The translations under genes were made by a program, and so were the position numbers. A DNA stretch of 33,307 bases, from the IMG/VR virus record IMGVR_UViG_3300022929_000106, positions 1 through 33,307 of that record. One strand, 5' to 3'. The stretch is from a virus. The notes under the pieces are model-generated. The model was not told where the DNA came from. It worked only from the letters and a program-made list of their open reading frames with translations, and ran no database searches. Positions 19,539 through 29,865 of the stretch are shown one piece after another (the stretch's first letter is position 1; every line of letters begins with the position of its first letter).

Positions 19539-19808
19539 ATGGCTTATAACTCAGCTAATCTATCTCGTGTTGCTGGTGCGTCTGGCTTTTCAATGTGGCA
19601 CTATACTACAGCGGATGCCATTGCAGATGTTAATACAGTGGGTTACTTCAACGATGCGGCTGGCATGATTAAAGTAAACGATTACATGATTATCGTTACT
19701 TCAACTGGCGGCACACCTGTTGTTTCTCATGCGTATTGCAACTCAAACACTGGTTCTGTTGTGGACATTGTGAATGGTGTTGCAATTACAAATACTGACA
19801 CAGACTAA
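19539..19808 (+). CDS. Small virion protein, probable head decoration
   Basis: 89 residues, beginning 'MAYNSANLSRVAGASGFSMW' and continuing with beta-rich, Thr/Val-rich sequence (NDYMIIVTSTGGTPVVSHAY). Proteins of this size and start lie after capsid genes in many phages and are often head decoration proteins. AAGGAG precedes ATG. It shares the capsid transcript and is followed at once by a terminator. The decoration role is inferred from position. Confidence 0.65.
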   Translation: MAYNSANLSRVAGASGFSMWHYTTADAIADVNTVGYFNDAAGMIKVNDYMIIVTSTGGTPVVSHAYCNSNTGSVVDIVNGVAITNTDTD

Positions 19809-19813
19809 TGATT

Positions 19814-19833
19814 GGGGGCTACGGCCCCCTTTC
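19814..19833 (+). terminator. Hairpin terminator after capsid genes
   Basis: GGGGGC-TACG-GCCCCC followed by TTTC. The T-run is short, so termination may be partial, giving high capsid and lower tail expression. Confidence 0.7.
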
Positions 19834-19848
19834 ATATAAGAGGTTGAT

Positions 19849-20436
19849 ATGGCAAGTACGGCAGCAAACAGTGGCATTGATATTTGTAGTAGGGCTTTGA
19901 TCCTGATTGGCGCAGAGCCAATTACTTCGTTTGAAGACGATACTACAGAGGGTCTAGTTTCGAGTAACATGTATGAAGACATTGCTCGTTCCAACTTAAC
20001 ATCTACACGCTGGCGTTTCTCAACAAACCAAGCCGTTCTTAACAGATTGAGCGATGCGCCAACTGGTCGATTTGATGCAGCCTATCAGCTACCATCTGGA
20101 TATTTGTTTGTTCACGCAGTGACAGTGAACGACTTTCAGATTGAATATGATATTTACGGCGACAAGATTTATTGTGACGCTGGCCCTCAAGACGAACTTA
20201 TTATTGACTACACCTACAGAGCAGAAGAACAAGACTGGCCTTCTTACTTCTCAGTTTGTGTAGAGTATGCAATGGCAACTGTGTTTGCGACAGCTATTGC
20301 TCGTGACCAAGGTTTAGCAAACTTAATGAATCAACAGTATAATGTAGCTTTAGCAAAGGCTCGATCTATTGATTCCCAGCAGCAAAGCACACGGAAGCTT
20401 GTTACTTCTCGGTTTATTACTAATAGGAGAAGCTAA
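19849..20436 (+). CDS. Tail tubular protein A (T7 gp11-like)
   Basis: 195 residues, almost the size of T7 gp11 (196). 'DICSRALILIGAEPITSFED' and 'ARSNLTSTRWRFSTNQAVL' at the N-terminus, 'YQLPSGYLFVHAVTV' and 'DYTYRAEEQDWPSYF' later, are the family marks. It forms the ring joining portal and nozzle. Its stop overlaps the next start (TAATG), coupling the two tail proteins. Confidence 0.92.
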   Translation: MASTAANSGIDICSRALILIGAEPITSFEDDTTEGLVSSNMYEDIARSNLTSTRWRFSTNQAVLNRLSDAPTGRFDAAYQLPSGYLFVHAVTVNDFQIEYDIYGDKIYCDAGPQDELIIDYTYRAEEQDWPSYFSVCVEYAMATVFATAIARDQGLANLMNQQYNVALAKARSIDSQQQSTRKLVTSRFITNRRS

Positions 20437-22673
20437 TGCAGAAGGCCAGAATCCCACTGACAAACTTTCAGTATGGTGAGATTAGTCCGTCCCTGTCATC
20501 AAGGACGGATTCTGCCATTTATAATTCTTCTGCGCAAAGCGTTAAGAACTTCTTTCTTATGTCGGAAGGTGGGGTTCAAAAACGTGGTGGGTTTAAGATT
20601 CTGCATGACTTTACTGGAGTAACAGAGGACACAAGCATTACTCAGCAGGTTCGGATTATTCCGTTTAACTTCTCAGATGATGAGCAGTATGTGACCGCAT
20701 TGAGTGATGGCAAGGCAGAGTTTTTCTTCATTGATCCAGTGACACAAGCTGTTAGCAGTGTTGCAAGTCTTACCACAGATATTAATGGAGCAACCGTTCC
20801 TTGGACAGAAGAGTATCTGCATGAGATTACCTATGCTCAAGGTGGTGATATTCTGTTCCTCTGCCATCCTACATTCCAGTGCCAACAGATTGTTCGCACG
20901 GGTCTAAGTAGCTTTGAGGTTCAGCCGTTTGAGTTTCAAGTTCGGGCGGGTGGAGCAAAGACGTATCAACCCTACTTCCAGTTCCAAGCTAGTGGCGTCA
21001 CTCTTGATCCTTCTGCAACAACAGGCAGCATTACACTGACAACAAGCGCAGCTTACTTTGACACAACAGGTAAGCATAACGGCGTTAAGCTTTACTATCA
21101 TGGCTCTGAGATAACAATTAATTCTGTAACTAATAGCACAACTGCAAGCGCAACTGTCACTGATGAGTTATTTGCATCGCTTGATCCAGATGCCATTCGT
21201 ACTGTTGATGGCTCTGCTGATATTAAGATTACTCAAATTAATCATGGTATGGCGGTTGGTGATAGTATTACTATTCGTAATGCAACGACTGTTGGTGGTA
21301 TTAACGCCAGTCAGATTAATGGTACCCGATCAATTATTTCAATTATTGATGAAAATACTTTTGAAGTAACTGTTGGGGCGGCTGCAAACACAACCGAAGA
21401 TGGTGGTGGAAACATTGAGATTGTTACTCATGCTGCAACCGAGCAATGGTATGAGCAATCATACTCTGATCTAAGAGGCTACCCTGCCGCTGTTGGATTC
21501 CACGAAAACAGATTGTGGTTTGGCGGTACTACTTCTCAGCCTGATACAGTGTGGGCAAGTAAGTCTGGTTTGTACTACAACTTTGATATTGGTACTGCAT
21601 TAGACAATGACAGCATTGAATTGGTTATGAGTATTGGCGAGGTGGCAACAATCCGTCACTTTGTATCTAACCGCGATATTCATATCTTCACCGCTGGCTC
21701 TGAGTTTTACATTCCAACATTCCAGAACCAAGCTATTACGCCTACGAATGCTGTGGTTAAACGGCAGACTTCTTTTGGTAGTAGCTTTGCCAGACCTCAA
21801 CCGTTTTACGGTGCCACTCTATTTACTCAGTTTGGTGGCAGTACAGTTCGTCAGTTTATCTACAGTGATGCAGAAGATGCTTACAAAGCTGATCCTATTT
21901 CATTGCTATCCTCACACTTGATTAACAACCCAATACAGTCTGCGGTTACTATCAGTGAAGTTGGTGCATCTGATGCTGCGGTATTCTTTTTGAATGAGAA
22001 TGGCACCCTTGTTACTTACAACCTAAACCGTGTTGAGAACATTGCAGGTTGGACTAAGTTTGAAACGGCTGGCGAGTTTCACTCGATTGCTTCTGTAGCA
22101 GATCATCTCTTTGCAGTTTTGAAGGTAGACATGGGCAGTGGCACTAATAGCTATGTGCTTTGCCAGTTAGACGAAGACAGGAATGTAGATTGTTCAGACA
22201 CATACACTGGTAGTGCTGGCGTGTTTGATGTGTCTAATTTCTTTGAGGATGGTGCTGTATTGGATGTCATTAATGGCTCTGATTATCTTGGCACCTTTAC
22301 CGTTGCGAGTGGCAACTTAGATGTTTCTGCGGTTGACGCTACGTTAACTTCTTGTGAGGCTGGCTTTGCATTTGACGTTGAGCTGAAGACCAATCCCATT
22401 GATTTAAACACAGCAATTGGGCCTGAGACTGGAAGGGAAAGAACGCTTGGCAGCGTGATTGTTAATATGACTGACACACTCTCAGCTTCAGTGAATGGCA
22501 CCAAGCTAATTATTCGCAGAACTAATAGCGACTTCAGTCAACAAAGAACGCCATTTACTGGCAACAAAGAGTTCAGATTGCTTGGCTATAGCCGCGATCC
22601 ACAAGTCACCCTTACACAAACCGCACCGTTAAGCTTGCAAGTAAACGGTATAGTAGCGGAGGTATCGTTCTAA
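20436..22673 (+). CDS. Tail tubular protein B (T7 gp12-like nozzle)
   Basis: 745 residues (T7 gp12 has about 794). The start 'LTNFQYGEISPSLSSRTDSA' and 'SVKNFFLMSEGGVQKRGGFK' are the classic nozzle N-terminus. Later come 'HENRLWFGGTTSQPDTVWAS' and 'DNDSIELVMSIGEVATIRHF'. The region between about residues 185 and 340 (Thr-rich, beta) looks like an insertion. It forms the tail nozzle. TAATG overlaps join it to both neighbours. Confidence 0.92.
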   Translation: MQKARIPLTNFQYGEISPSLSSRTDSAIYNSSAQSVKNFFLMSEGGVQKRGGFKILHDFTGVTEDTSITQQVRIIPFNFSDDEQYVTALSDGKAEFFFIDPVTQAVSSVASLTTDINGATVPWTEEYLHEITYAQGGDILFLCHPTFQCQQIVRTGLSSFEVQPFEFQVRAGGAKTYQPYFQFQASGVTLDPSATTGSITLTTSAAYFDTTGKHNGVKLYYHGSEITINSVTNSTTASATVTDELFASLDPDAIRTVDGSADIKITQINHGMAVGDSITIRNATTVGGINASQINGTRSIISIIDENTFEVTVGAAANTTEDGGGNIEIVTHAATEQWYEQSYSDLRGYPAAVGFHENRLWFGGTTSQPDTVWASKSGLYYNFDIGTALDNDSIELVMSIGEVATIRHFVSNRDIHIFTAGSEFYIPTFQNQAITPTNAVVKRQTSFGSSFARPQPFYGATLFTQFGGSTVRQFIYSDAEDAYKADPISLLSSHLINNPIQSAVTISEVGASDAAVFFLNENGTLVTYNLNRVENIAGWTKFETAGEFHSIASVADHLFAVLKVDMGSGTNSYVLCQLDEDRNVDCSDTYTGSAGVFDVSNFFEDGAVLDVINGSDYLGTFTVASGNLDVSAVDATLTSCEAGFAFDVELKTNPIDLNTAIGPETGRERTLGSVIVNMTDTLSASVNGTKLIIRRTNSDFSQQRTPFTGNKEFRLLGYSRDPQVTLTQTAPLSLQVNGIVAEVSF

Positions 22674-23182
22674 TGCCCATTGGCCCACTTGAAATAATAA
22701 CAACTGGATTGAGTATTTTTGGCGCAAAGAAAACTTACGACTACCAAAAAGCCGCCGCTGAAAAAGAAGCAAAGGTTGGTAAACTAGAAGGTCGTCAGTT
22801 CGTTAACGAGCTATTTTTAGCTAAAGCGCAAGCTATTGGTGCTGCAAATCGTAGACGAGAAGAGCTTACTCAAGCAGAAGCAAGCAATCTTGCTTTTTTA
22901 ACTGGCAAGCTTGAGCGCGATGATAGATCAGTAGACGCTTTTTTAAAAAGAAACCAAGACATTGCGGCTGCTGATATTGCTGAAATTGACCGTCAATCAG
23001 AAATACTTTCGGCTAAGTATGCCACTCAAGCTGCGGTTTCTTATACTTATGGTCAAAACACAGCCAGCGGCATGAGGGCGCAAGCAACAGCAAACTTGTT
23101 TACTAATATGGCTGATATTGCTAAAAACCTTGGCCCTTCTTTAGTGAAGCCTAAAAGAGGCGGTGGTGGTGGAGGAAAATAA
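22673..23182 (+). CDS. Internal virion protein B-like (T7 gp14-like)
   Basis: 169 residues. Hydrophobic start 'PLEIITTGLSIFGAKKTYDY' then a long helical Ala/Glu/Arg-rich body and a Gly-rich end (KRGGGGGGK). The position after the nozzle gene and before two very long genes equals that of T7 gp14, which forms the outer-membrane pore during DNA ejection. Sequence similarity to T7 is not visible by eye, so this is mostly by order, size and composition. Confidence 0.7.
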   Translation: MPIGPLEIITTGLSIFGAKKTYDYQKAAAEKEAKVGKLEGRQFVNELFLAKAQAIGAANRRREELTQAEASNLAFLTGKLERDDRSVDAFLKRNQDIAAADIAEIDRQSEILSAKYATQAAVSYTYGQNTASGMRAQATANLFTNMADIAKNLGPSLVKPKRGGGGGGK

Positions 23183-26100
23183 TGCCAGTAATTAGAGAAA
23201 AACGGCAGGTAAAAAGCGCAGGACCAGTAGGTGTTGTGCGCATGAACCTTGGTGAAAGTGAAAAGTATTCTAGAATTGCTGACGCTACTCAAAAGCTAAC
23301 AAGTATTGGCATTAAAGAAATGGGTCGTCAGGCACGAATCCAAGGCGAAAAAATGGCACAGGAGGTTACTGAGGCCCAAATCATTGCCTTGAATCCTGAG
23401 ACTGGCAAACCAAAAGCTTTAGATTGGGTTGGTGAAGGTCGCTTCTTTGGACGTACTGGCGCAGAAGCATATGAGCGCGTTGTTAAAGAACGCTTTCAAT
23501 CTTCAATGGAAAATGAGCTAAAGCTAAAAGCTGGTGAGATAGCTCTTAAGTTTAAGAATAATCCATATGGTGCTGAACAGTACAAGCAACAGATGGACGA
23601 GTATCTTAAGTCTATGGCTCTTGGCTCAGAGGTTGATGGCAAGCCGACTTACTATACTAACTTTATTATGGAGCAAGGAGCGCAGTACATCGCGTCTACT
23701 ACGCTTCATATGCAAGAAGAACAGATTAATCGGCAGCGTCAGATCACAGCAAACTCTATTATCGAGAATGCAGACGCTAGACTAGATGCGGTTCGTGACT
23801 ATGCCAAGCTTGGCAAGGATGCCAGTGTACTCATCGAGTCTATTATTAATAGCGTTGATGATGGCGAGAACTCGTTTCTTTTAAATCAAGGGGCTTCCTC
23901 AAAGTATCGGCAAGCGGCGGCTGCTGCTTACGCTCAAGGTATTATTGACAAAAACTTTGAGGACTTGGGTCACATTTCTGCGGGTAAAGTTGCCAGTGCA
24001 ATTAAGCTTGGCGACTCTACTGGACTTAGCGCACAAGAAAAGAATGTATTTGATGAAGCTGCTAAGTACATGTTCCGCACCGTTAAGATTGATGGAGAGG
24101 AAACATCTGTCTTAGATTATGATGCTTTATCTGCTGTGTCTGGATATGCAGATGCTTCTGCTAAATCTGTAGCAGATGATTATAACTCAGACATTCAGGC
24201 CAGACGCTTTGAGATTGAGGTTGCAAATGAGCGTTATGTAACAGACGTTGTCCTTGATGTGTCAAAGACTGTATCAATCTTAGATAATGAAGATGTTTCT
24301 AGTGATGCTGCTGTTGACTCTATTGTTGGTGCTTACAATGCAGATCAAGCTTTAATTCAATCTCGTGCAGAAGATTTAAGTACGGCAACAACTGTTGCTG
24401 AATTTACTTCACAGCGACAGGATGTAAAAGAAGCTTATGCTAAAAGATTAATCGCTGCTGCTTATGAGGCTATTGATGGCGATCCTCAAAGCGTAAAAGC
24501 AATGATTAATCGCGCTTTAGATAAGCAATCTACTGATGAGTTGAGTGGCAAGGGTAAAGCTGCAATTGAGGCATTGCTTCAAATTACAACGGTTGATGAC
24601 AACAACTTTCTTGACGGAGTAACGAGTGACTTTGCCTCAGATGACGTAAGGTCAACTGCTGCGTTTGCGTCAGAAAGGGCTTTGTTTCAACAAGAACTAT
24701 CAACTGGATATATTCGCAATATTGGCAACTCTACATCTTCTGTAACTGCAAATGAATTGCTTGCTGAATTTGAGACTAGAGTTCGTGACTTTGATTTTCT
24801 AAGCCCTACTCAAAAATCAAGATACATTGAGGAGGGACGCAACCAAGCCGTTAGTGTATTCCTTGCTTCTCAAATTGGCTCTTATGTGACTGAAGCTGAT
24901 GGCACTCGTAGAAAAGTAACATCGGCTGACTTGGCTGCTGCTGCTCAATATGCTGCTAATCCAGATGATAAAGAGGGTGTACCACCTTCTCTTATTGATG
25001 CGGTAGATACCGCTAAGGTACGCGCTGGTAGTGCTGGTTATGTTGAGTCTCGCCTTGTTCAGTTAAGTTCTCGCCTTGGCACTGAAGAAGGTCGTATTGC
25101 TCAACGCAATAAGAACAAAGAGCAAATATCAAGAATGCTATCCTCAACAAAGACAGAAGATAGTAAGTCTAATCGCGATCTTTCTGAAAGACTTATATCT
25201 GAATCCCTTGAAGACCCAGAGGCTTATTTTAGAAGCACTGATCTTTTAGACTATAGCAACCCTGCGACTCAAAGATTGTATTCAGTTATTGAGTCAGGGG
25301 TTGTTCCGACTACGCTTGCTAATAACTTTCAGCAACTTGCTAACGGTACATTTACTGGCAATGAGGAAGAAGCAAGAAGCTTAATATCTTTATATGCTCA
25401 CTTCTCAAGTCAACCTCGTGGTCAAAGCACAGTAAACGTATGGAATGATTCTAATATGTCTGAGGCTACAAAAGCTAAGTTAGAAGCTATTTCTATATTA
25501 GGTACAGCTATCGAAGCTCCAATTCAAAATATTGCAACGCAACTTAGTGAAGCAACAACACCAGATGCTAATGCTGCACGATTAGCTGCATTCAAAGATG
25601 TGGATAATTCTAAAAGCGATGCTGAGTTTGTAATCAATGCTGTGCCAGATGCGGCCACAAATCCAAAAGCTAGAGCATTACTTATAAACTTAGCTAAGTA
25701 TTTACATGGGCCTATGGAAGCTGGTGAGATTCAAAAGTCTCTTGCTGAGTATTACAACAGGACTTTTGTAGATACAGAGGGTTATATTAAAGACTATGCT
25801 TCTATGTCTGGAACAAAGTCACAGTATGCTCTTGATGCAGTGTTTGCCAATCAAGAGCTAAAGTCATACTTTATCAACAAGGTTAATGTTGAGGTAGCAA
25901 TTGCTGCTGCTAGGTTTGGTGGTCAGGCTAAAATGATCTCAAATAGCAACATTAAAAACAGAGCATTCTTAATGCCATTAGGCTCTTCTAGCGGTGGCGT
26001 AGTAAACTTTATGTTGGTTGAAGAAAGATCAGGCACAATAGTTCCAGTTCAAAACCCAGAAACAGGAATACCATTTCAGTTCAGTACTGCCGAAGAAGAT

Positions 26101-26274
26101 GTTGTAAAAGAAGCGCAACGTCTTGCAGTTAAAACATACAACACACTACCAACTATAGAACAAGTTAAAGACATGCGTTCGCAAAGAGCTAAGAACGCAA
26201 ACAAACTTACTGGCACAGGTACTACTGGTGTTGGTGTGTCACCTGCTGGCAGTGAGTTCCCTGGCCTCAACTAA
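23182..26274 (+). CDS. Internal virion protein C-like (T7 gp15-like)
   Basis: 1030 residues against about 747 in T7. Mostly helical, with many Ala, Glu, Lys and Asp and few hydrophobic runs, as for an ejected periplasmic tunnel protein. 'RIADATQKLTSIGIKEMGRQ' near the start resembles N-termini of such proteins in marine podoviruses. It lies between the gp14-like and gp16-like genes. No catalytic motif seen. A Thr/Gly-rich tail ends the protein. Assignment rests on order and length. Confidence 0.75.
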   Translation: MPVIREKRQVKSAGPVGVVRMNLGESEKYSRIADATQKLTSIGIKEMGRQARIQGEKMAQEVTEAQIIALNPETGKPKALDWVGEGRFFGRTGAEAYERVVKERFQSSMENELKLKAGEIALKFKNNPYGAEQYKQQMDEYLKSMALGSEVDGKPTYYTNFIMEQGAQYIASTTLHMQEEQINRQRQITANSIIENADARLDAVRDYAKLGKDASVLIESIINSVDDGENSFLLNQGASSKYRQAAAAAYAQGIIDKNFEDLGHISAGKVASAIKLGDSTGLSAQEKNVFDEAAKYMFRTVKIDGEETSVLDYDALSAVSGYADASAKSVADDYNSDIQARRFEIEVANERYVTDVVLDVSKTVSILDNEDVSSDAAVDSIVGAYNADQALIQSRAEDLSTATTVAEFTSQRQDVKEAYAKRLIAAAYEAIDGDPQSVKAMINRALDKQSTDELSGKGKAAIEALLQITTVDDNNFLDGVTSDFASDDVRSTAAFASERALFQQELSTGYIRNIGNSTSSVTANELLAEFETRVRDFDFLSPTQKSRYIEEGRNQAVSVFLASQIGSYVTEADGTRRKVTSADLAAAAQYAANPDDKEGVPPSLIDAVDTAKVRAGSAGYVESRLVQLSSRLGTEEGRIAQRNKNKEQISRMLSSTKTEDSKSNRDLSERLISESLEDPEAYFRSTDLLDYSNPATQRLYSVIESGVVPTTLANNFQQLANGTFTGNEEEARSLISLYAHFSSQPRGQSTVNVWNDSNMSEATKAKLEAISILGTAIEAPIQNIATQLSEATTPDANAARLAAFKDVDNSKSDAEFVINAVPDAATNPKARALLINLAKYLHGPMEAGEIQKSLAEYYNRTFVDTEGYIKDYASMSGTKSQYALDAVFANQELKSYFINKVNVEVAIAAARFGGQAKMISNSNIKNRAFLMPLGSSSGGVVNFMLVEERSGTIVPVQNPETGIPFQFSTAEEDVVKEAQRLAVKTYNTLPTIEQVKDMRSQRAKNANKLTGTGTTGVGVSPAGSEFPGLN

Positions 26275-26285
26275 GTGAGATAAAA

Positions 26286-29200
26286 ATGGCTGTTGATCTA
26301 AGATACCAAGCTTTTCCACTGCACACTCTTCCAGAGGTTGCGGTTGAAGAAAAGCCGTGGAGTCCAGAAATGTGGCAGGTTATGCGCAGTTCTTGGGATT
26401 ACAGCTACGGTGGCATGGTTGACTATGTTAGAAACCAGCAACGCTTTGGCCACTTAGACTTGGACTTAGAGTACAATCCTCTTGATGATATTGAAGGATA
26501 CGAAGATCACTTTGATAGTTTGGTATACGCTAAAAACGCAGAGCATATGGAGGTTCTTAAGCACCAAATTAATGAGCGCAATGATTCACGTGAAACATTA
26601 GCTAATGCAACTTTGGTTCAGGGTTTGGCGGCTGGACTAATTGATCCAATCAATCTTATTGCCCTTCCTTTTGGTGGCCCAACCGTAGGTCTTGCTAGAT
26701 CATTTGCGCGTGGTGCTGCTTCAACTGGACTTACTCAAGCTGGCGTTGAGGCTGGTCGTTACCTGACAGACCCAACTGCGACTGCTGGTGAATTTGGTGT
26801 GAACGTAGGTGCCACTGCTGTGTTTGGTGGTATGATTGCATCTGCGGTTAGTGTACCATTAACGCGCCGTGCTGCTGCAATTAAGAGTTATGAAAAGACA
26901 CATCAAGAGTTTCTTGAAGCTGCTGGCATTACTGACGAGCTAAACGCATTAAGCATTGATGACATTTCTACCAAGCTATCTCGTGAAAACAGAGACTTTG
27001 GATCTTCTACTGACAAAGAGATAGCAACAGAGATTGCTAATCAAGAGCGCAAAATGTTTGGCATTGAAGAAAAAATGCCTGAGATAGAAGATCAGATTGC
27101 GGCTGCACAAGCGCGATACAATAGCGAGGGTACATCTAAGGCTGCTGACTTTGAGGAGTTAGAACAACTCCGCGCTAGAAAGCAGGGTATGATAGATTCA
27201 AAAGAACAGGCTGAACAAATGGTTTCTGTTCTTAAGCATGAAAAGGCACTTCGATCAATTGAGGATGCACAGATAGATAATATCACTGATCCTTATAACT
27301 TTGATCCAAACATTTTTATTAACAGCCCAATGTTTAAGTTTGTCACAACTCCTATGAAAAGGATTTTGCAATCAAACATTACTAACTCTGGCAAGAAAGC
27401 AATTCTACAACTGGCAAACGATAGCGGTTTGGCACTGACAGCTAATAGATTTGGTTATTCAATGGGGCCATCTGTTTACCAAAAGGCTAAAGTAATGGAG
27501 GCTGAATGGGTTCAGTCACATAGAACACTTCAGAACATCTGGGCAAAAAGCATTGGCACCAAAGCTGTTGAACCTCTTGGCATTGATGTAACTAATCTAG
27601 TGGAAAACACTGGCAAGATTAAAGCTAAGATTACTGGAACAGGTCAGTCGCGCACATATGGTGACTTTCTAAAGCAGGTAAGTGAGAAGCGCGTCAAGGG
27701 CATTGATGGTGCAAATGACTTTGAAAAAGAAGCCATTGAAGCCATGAATAAGTTTTACAAGAAGTGGGAAGATCGGCTTGAAGATGCTGGTTTACTTGGC
27801 TCTCGTAGAAGTTTAGAAGCTGACAATAACATTATTGAGATGCGTCTTCGCCAACTAGAAGATGATATTACAAAATACAAAAAAAACTCTCGTGCTGTTA
27901 AGCACATTCAAAAACGCATTGATGATTACAAGCAAAGAGTAGAAGAAAACAATCTTACAATTGAAAGCTTGAAAGACATAGATATTAGCCCCGCTAATGA
28001 AGATGTCTTTATGCCTCGCTATTGGGATATGAATGCGATTAAGCGCGACCGTGCTGGTTTAGAAAAGATTCTTCGTGATTGGTATACTCGCCATCCCAGA
28101 GTCTATCAAACGGTAGATGGTAAGATGACTCGGATTGATCTTAAAGCTGACGCAGACTCAATTGCAGAACGTGCCAAGCAGACTGTGGATCAGTTGTTGG
28201 GAATTAAAGATGTTGCTGATCCTGAGCTTGTTTCATTTGGCTATGGTAAGTCCAAACATTTGCGCAGCCGTGAGTTAGATATTCCAACTAAACTTGTTTA
28301 CGATTACGTTATTCAAGACCCGATGGCGTTGATGAAGACTTACTCTCATAAGACTGCTGCGGTTTATCAGTTCCACAAGATGTATGATGGTAAGCGTTTA
28401 CCAGAAGTTCTTGATGAGCTAGAACAGTCTATGATTATTGAAGGCAAATCTCAAAAAGAAATTAATGCCTACAGAAAAGACTTTGATTCATTGTACCGCC
28501 GTATTGTTGGCTCTCCTTTAAGCGATCCAAGCCGTTGGGATAATACGATTACAAATGTAATGAAGGACTTTGCTTATCTAAACTATCTTGGTGCTAGTGG
28601 ATTCTCTGCTATTCCCGACTTTGCTCGTATTATTATGGAGCATGACATGGGAGATATTGTTAAGTCTCTTACCTCTATGCTTGACGATCAAACAATTAAG
28701 CTAACAAAGAAAGAGCGTGACTTCATTGGTGAAGGCTTAGAGATACTACAAGGCAGCTCTCACATGCGATTTACTGAGCATTTGAGCAACAACCCATTGC
28801 AAAACAATGCGTTTGATGTGGCCCGTAATGTTTATAGCATTGCCAATCTTCTTGGCCCAATGACTGTAATTGCTAAAAATATGGATACAATGGTTCGTGG
28901 TCACACAATCATTAAGCTTTCTAAGCAGTGGGCTGATGCCAAAAATGGCAAAATAACCAATAAAGATGCCACATACTTAGCACGATACAATATTGACGAA
29001 GCAATGGCTAAGAAGATTGCAGCGCAGCCATATCAAACAACTTCAAAAGGATTGTACCTTCCAAACACAAGTGAGTGGGCAGAAGGCGAAGTCACTGAAA
29101 CATTTAGAACGGCAATGCAAAGCGGCGTTCTAAACACAATTATGATGGGTACACCAGCTGATCGTCCAATTATTACTGATGGCGTTGTTTATGTACCCCA

Positions 29201-29801
29201 CCGTATTGCTAAAGCTTTTGGTTATGAAGAGGACTCAATAGCTAAAGGATACTCTCGTATTGAATCTGGAATCCTTGGCTTGCCGTTCCAGTTTATGTCT
29301 TATTCTATGGCTGCAATGAATAAAGTTACAGCCTCTTATAGCCAAAATCAAATTAGAAACAGAACCGCTGGTGTACTAGCTGCAATGGGTCTTGGCTATA
29401 TGGCAGTAAAGATTAAGACACCTGATTTTGCTTGGGATGAAATGAGCGCATCAGATAAGTTTGTAAGAGCATTTGACCAAAGTGGGCTTCTTTCTCTGTA
29501 TTCTGACTTAATGTATACATCTATTAATACTTCGATGGCACTTGGGCATGGTAACTTTATGGAAGGTTTGGTGACTGAGAAGTTTCCTCAAGAGCCAGAT
29601 ATGTTGGATGCTATTACTGGAGTTCTTGGTGCTGGCCCTAGTATTGCTACTGACCTTACTATTAACCCTGCTATTGATTTTATTAACGGTGATTACGGTG
29701 AGGGCATGAAGACTTTTCTTCGGAACCTTCCGTTTATGAGGCTGTGGTTTTGGAAAGATGATATGAACGAAATGACTAGAGGTATATCTAGAGCGTTCTA
29801 A
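26286..29801 (+). CDS. Internal virion protein D-like (T7 gp16-like)
   Basis: 1171 residues (T7 gp16 has 1318). Residues about 105-195 are Gly/Ala-rich and hydrophobic (VQGLAAGLIDPINLIALPFG, 'GVNVGATAVFGGMIASAVSV'), a likely membrane-inserting part. A coiled coil follows at about 230-330. A lytic transglycosylase domain, present at the N-terminus of T7 gp16, is not apparent here. It would be ejected to form the inner-membrane channel. Identification is by order, length and the hydrophobic part. Confidence 0.78.
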   Translation: MAVDLRYQAFPLHTLPEVAVEEKPWSPEMWQVMRSSWDYSYGGMVDYVRNQQRFGHLDLDLEYNPLDDIEGYEDHFDSLVYAKNAEHMEVLKHQINERNDSRETLANATLVQGLAAGLIDPINLIALPFGGPTVGLARSFARGAASTGLTQAGVEAGRYLTDPTATAGEFGVNVGATAVFGGMIASAVSVPLTRRAAAIKSYEKTHQEFLEAAGITDELNALSIDDISTKLSRENRDFGSSTDKEIATEIANQERKMFGIEEKMPEIEDQIAAAQARYNSEGTSKAADFEELEQLRARKQGMIDSKEQAEQMVSVLKHEKALRSIEDAQIDNITDPYNFDPNIFINSPMFKFVTTPMKRILQSNITNSGKKAILQLANDSGLALTANRFGYSMGPSVYQKAKVMEAEWVQSHRTLQNIWAKSIGTKAVEPLGIDVTNLVENTGKIKAKITGTGQSRTYGDFLKQVSEKRVKGIDGANDFEKEAIEAMNKFYKKWEDRLEDAGLLGSRRSLEADNNIIEMRLRQLEDDITKYKKNSRAVKHIQKRIDDYKQRVEENNLTIESLKDIDISPANEDVFMPRYWDMNAIKRDRAGLEKILRDWYTRHPRVYQTVDGKMTRIDLKADADSIAERAKQTVDQLLGIKDVADPELVSFGYGKSKHLRSRELDIPTKLVYDYVIQDPMALMKTYSHKTAAVYQFHKMYDGKRLPEVLDELEQSMIIEGKSQKEINAYRKDFDSLYRRIVGSPLSDPSRWDNTITNVMKDFAYLNYLGASGFSAIPDFARIIMEHDMGDIVKSLTSMLDDQTIKLTKKERDFIGEGLEILQGSSHMRFTEHLSNNPLQNNAFDVARNVYSIANLLGPMTVIAKNMDTMVRGHTIIKLSKQWADAKNGKITNKDATYLARYNIDEAMAKKIAAQPYQTTSKGLYLPNTSEWAEGEVTETFRTAMQSGVLNTIMMGTPADRPIITDGVVYVPHRIAKAFGYEEDSIAKGYSRIESGILGLPFQFMSYSMAAMNKVTASYSQNQIRNRTAGVLAAMGLGYMAVKIKTPDFAWDEMSASDKFVRAFDQSGLLSLYSDLMYTSINTSMALGHGNFMEGLVTEKFPQEPDMLDAITGVLGAGPSIATDLTINPAIDFINGDYGEGMKTFLRNLPFMRLWFWKDDMNEMTRGISRAF

Positions 29802-29804
29802 CTT

Positions 29805-29815
29805 TTTGTGCGTTG
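29805..29815 (+). promoter_or_regulatory. Late-block element TTTGTGCGTTG, copy 4
   Basis: It starts 4 bases after the stop at 29801 and 50 before the fibre start. TTGTGC (29813), 17 bases, TAGATT (29836) form a weak sigma70 pair. Confidence 0.6.
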
Positions 29816-29865
29816 TGCTTATTTCTCCTTAATACTAGATTGACTACAAATCTATAGGTGAAAGC

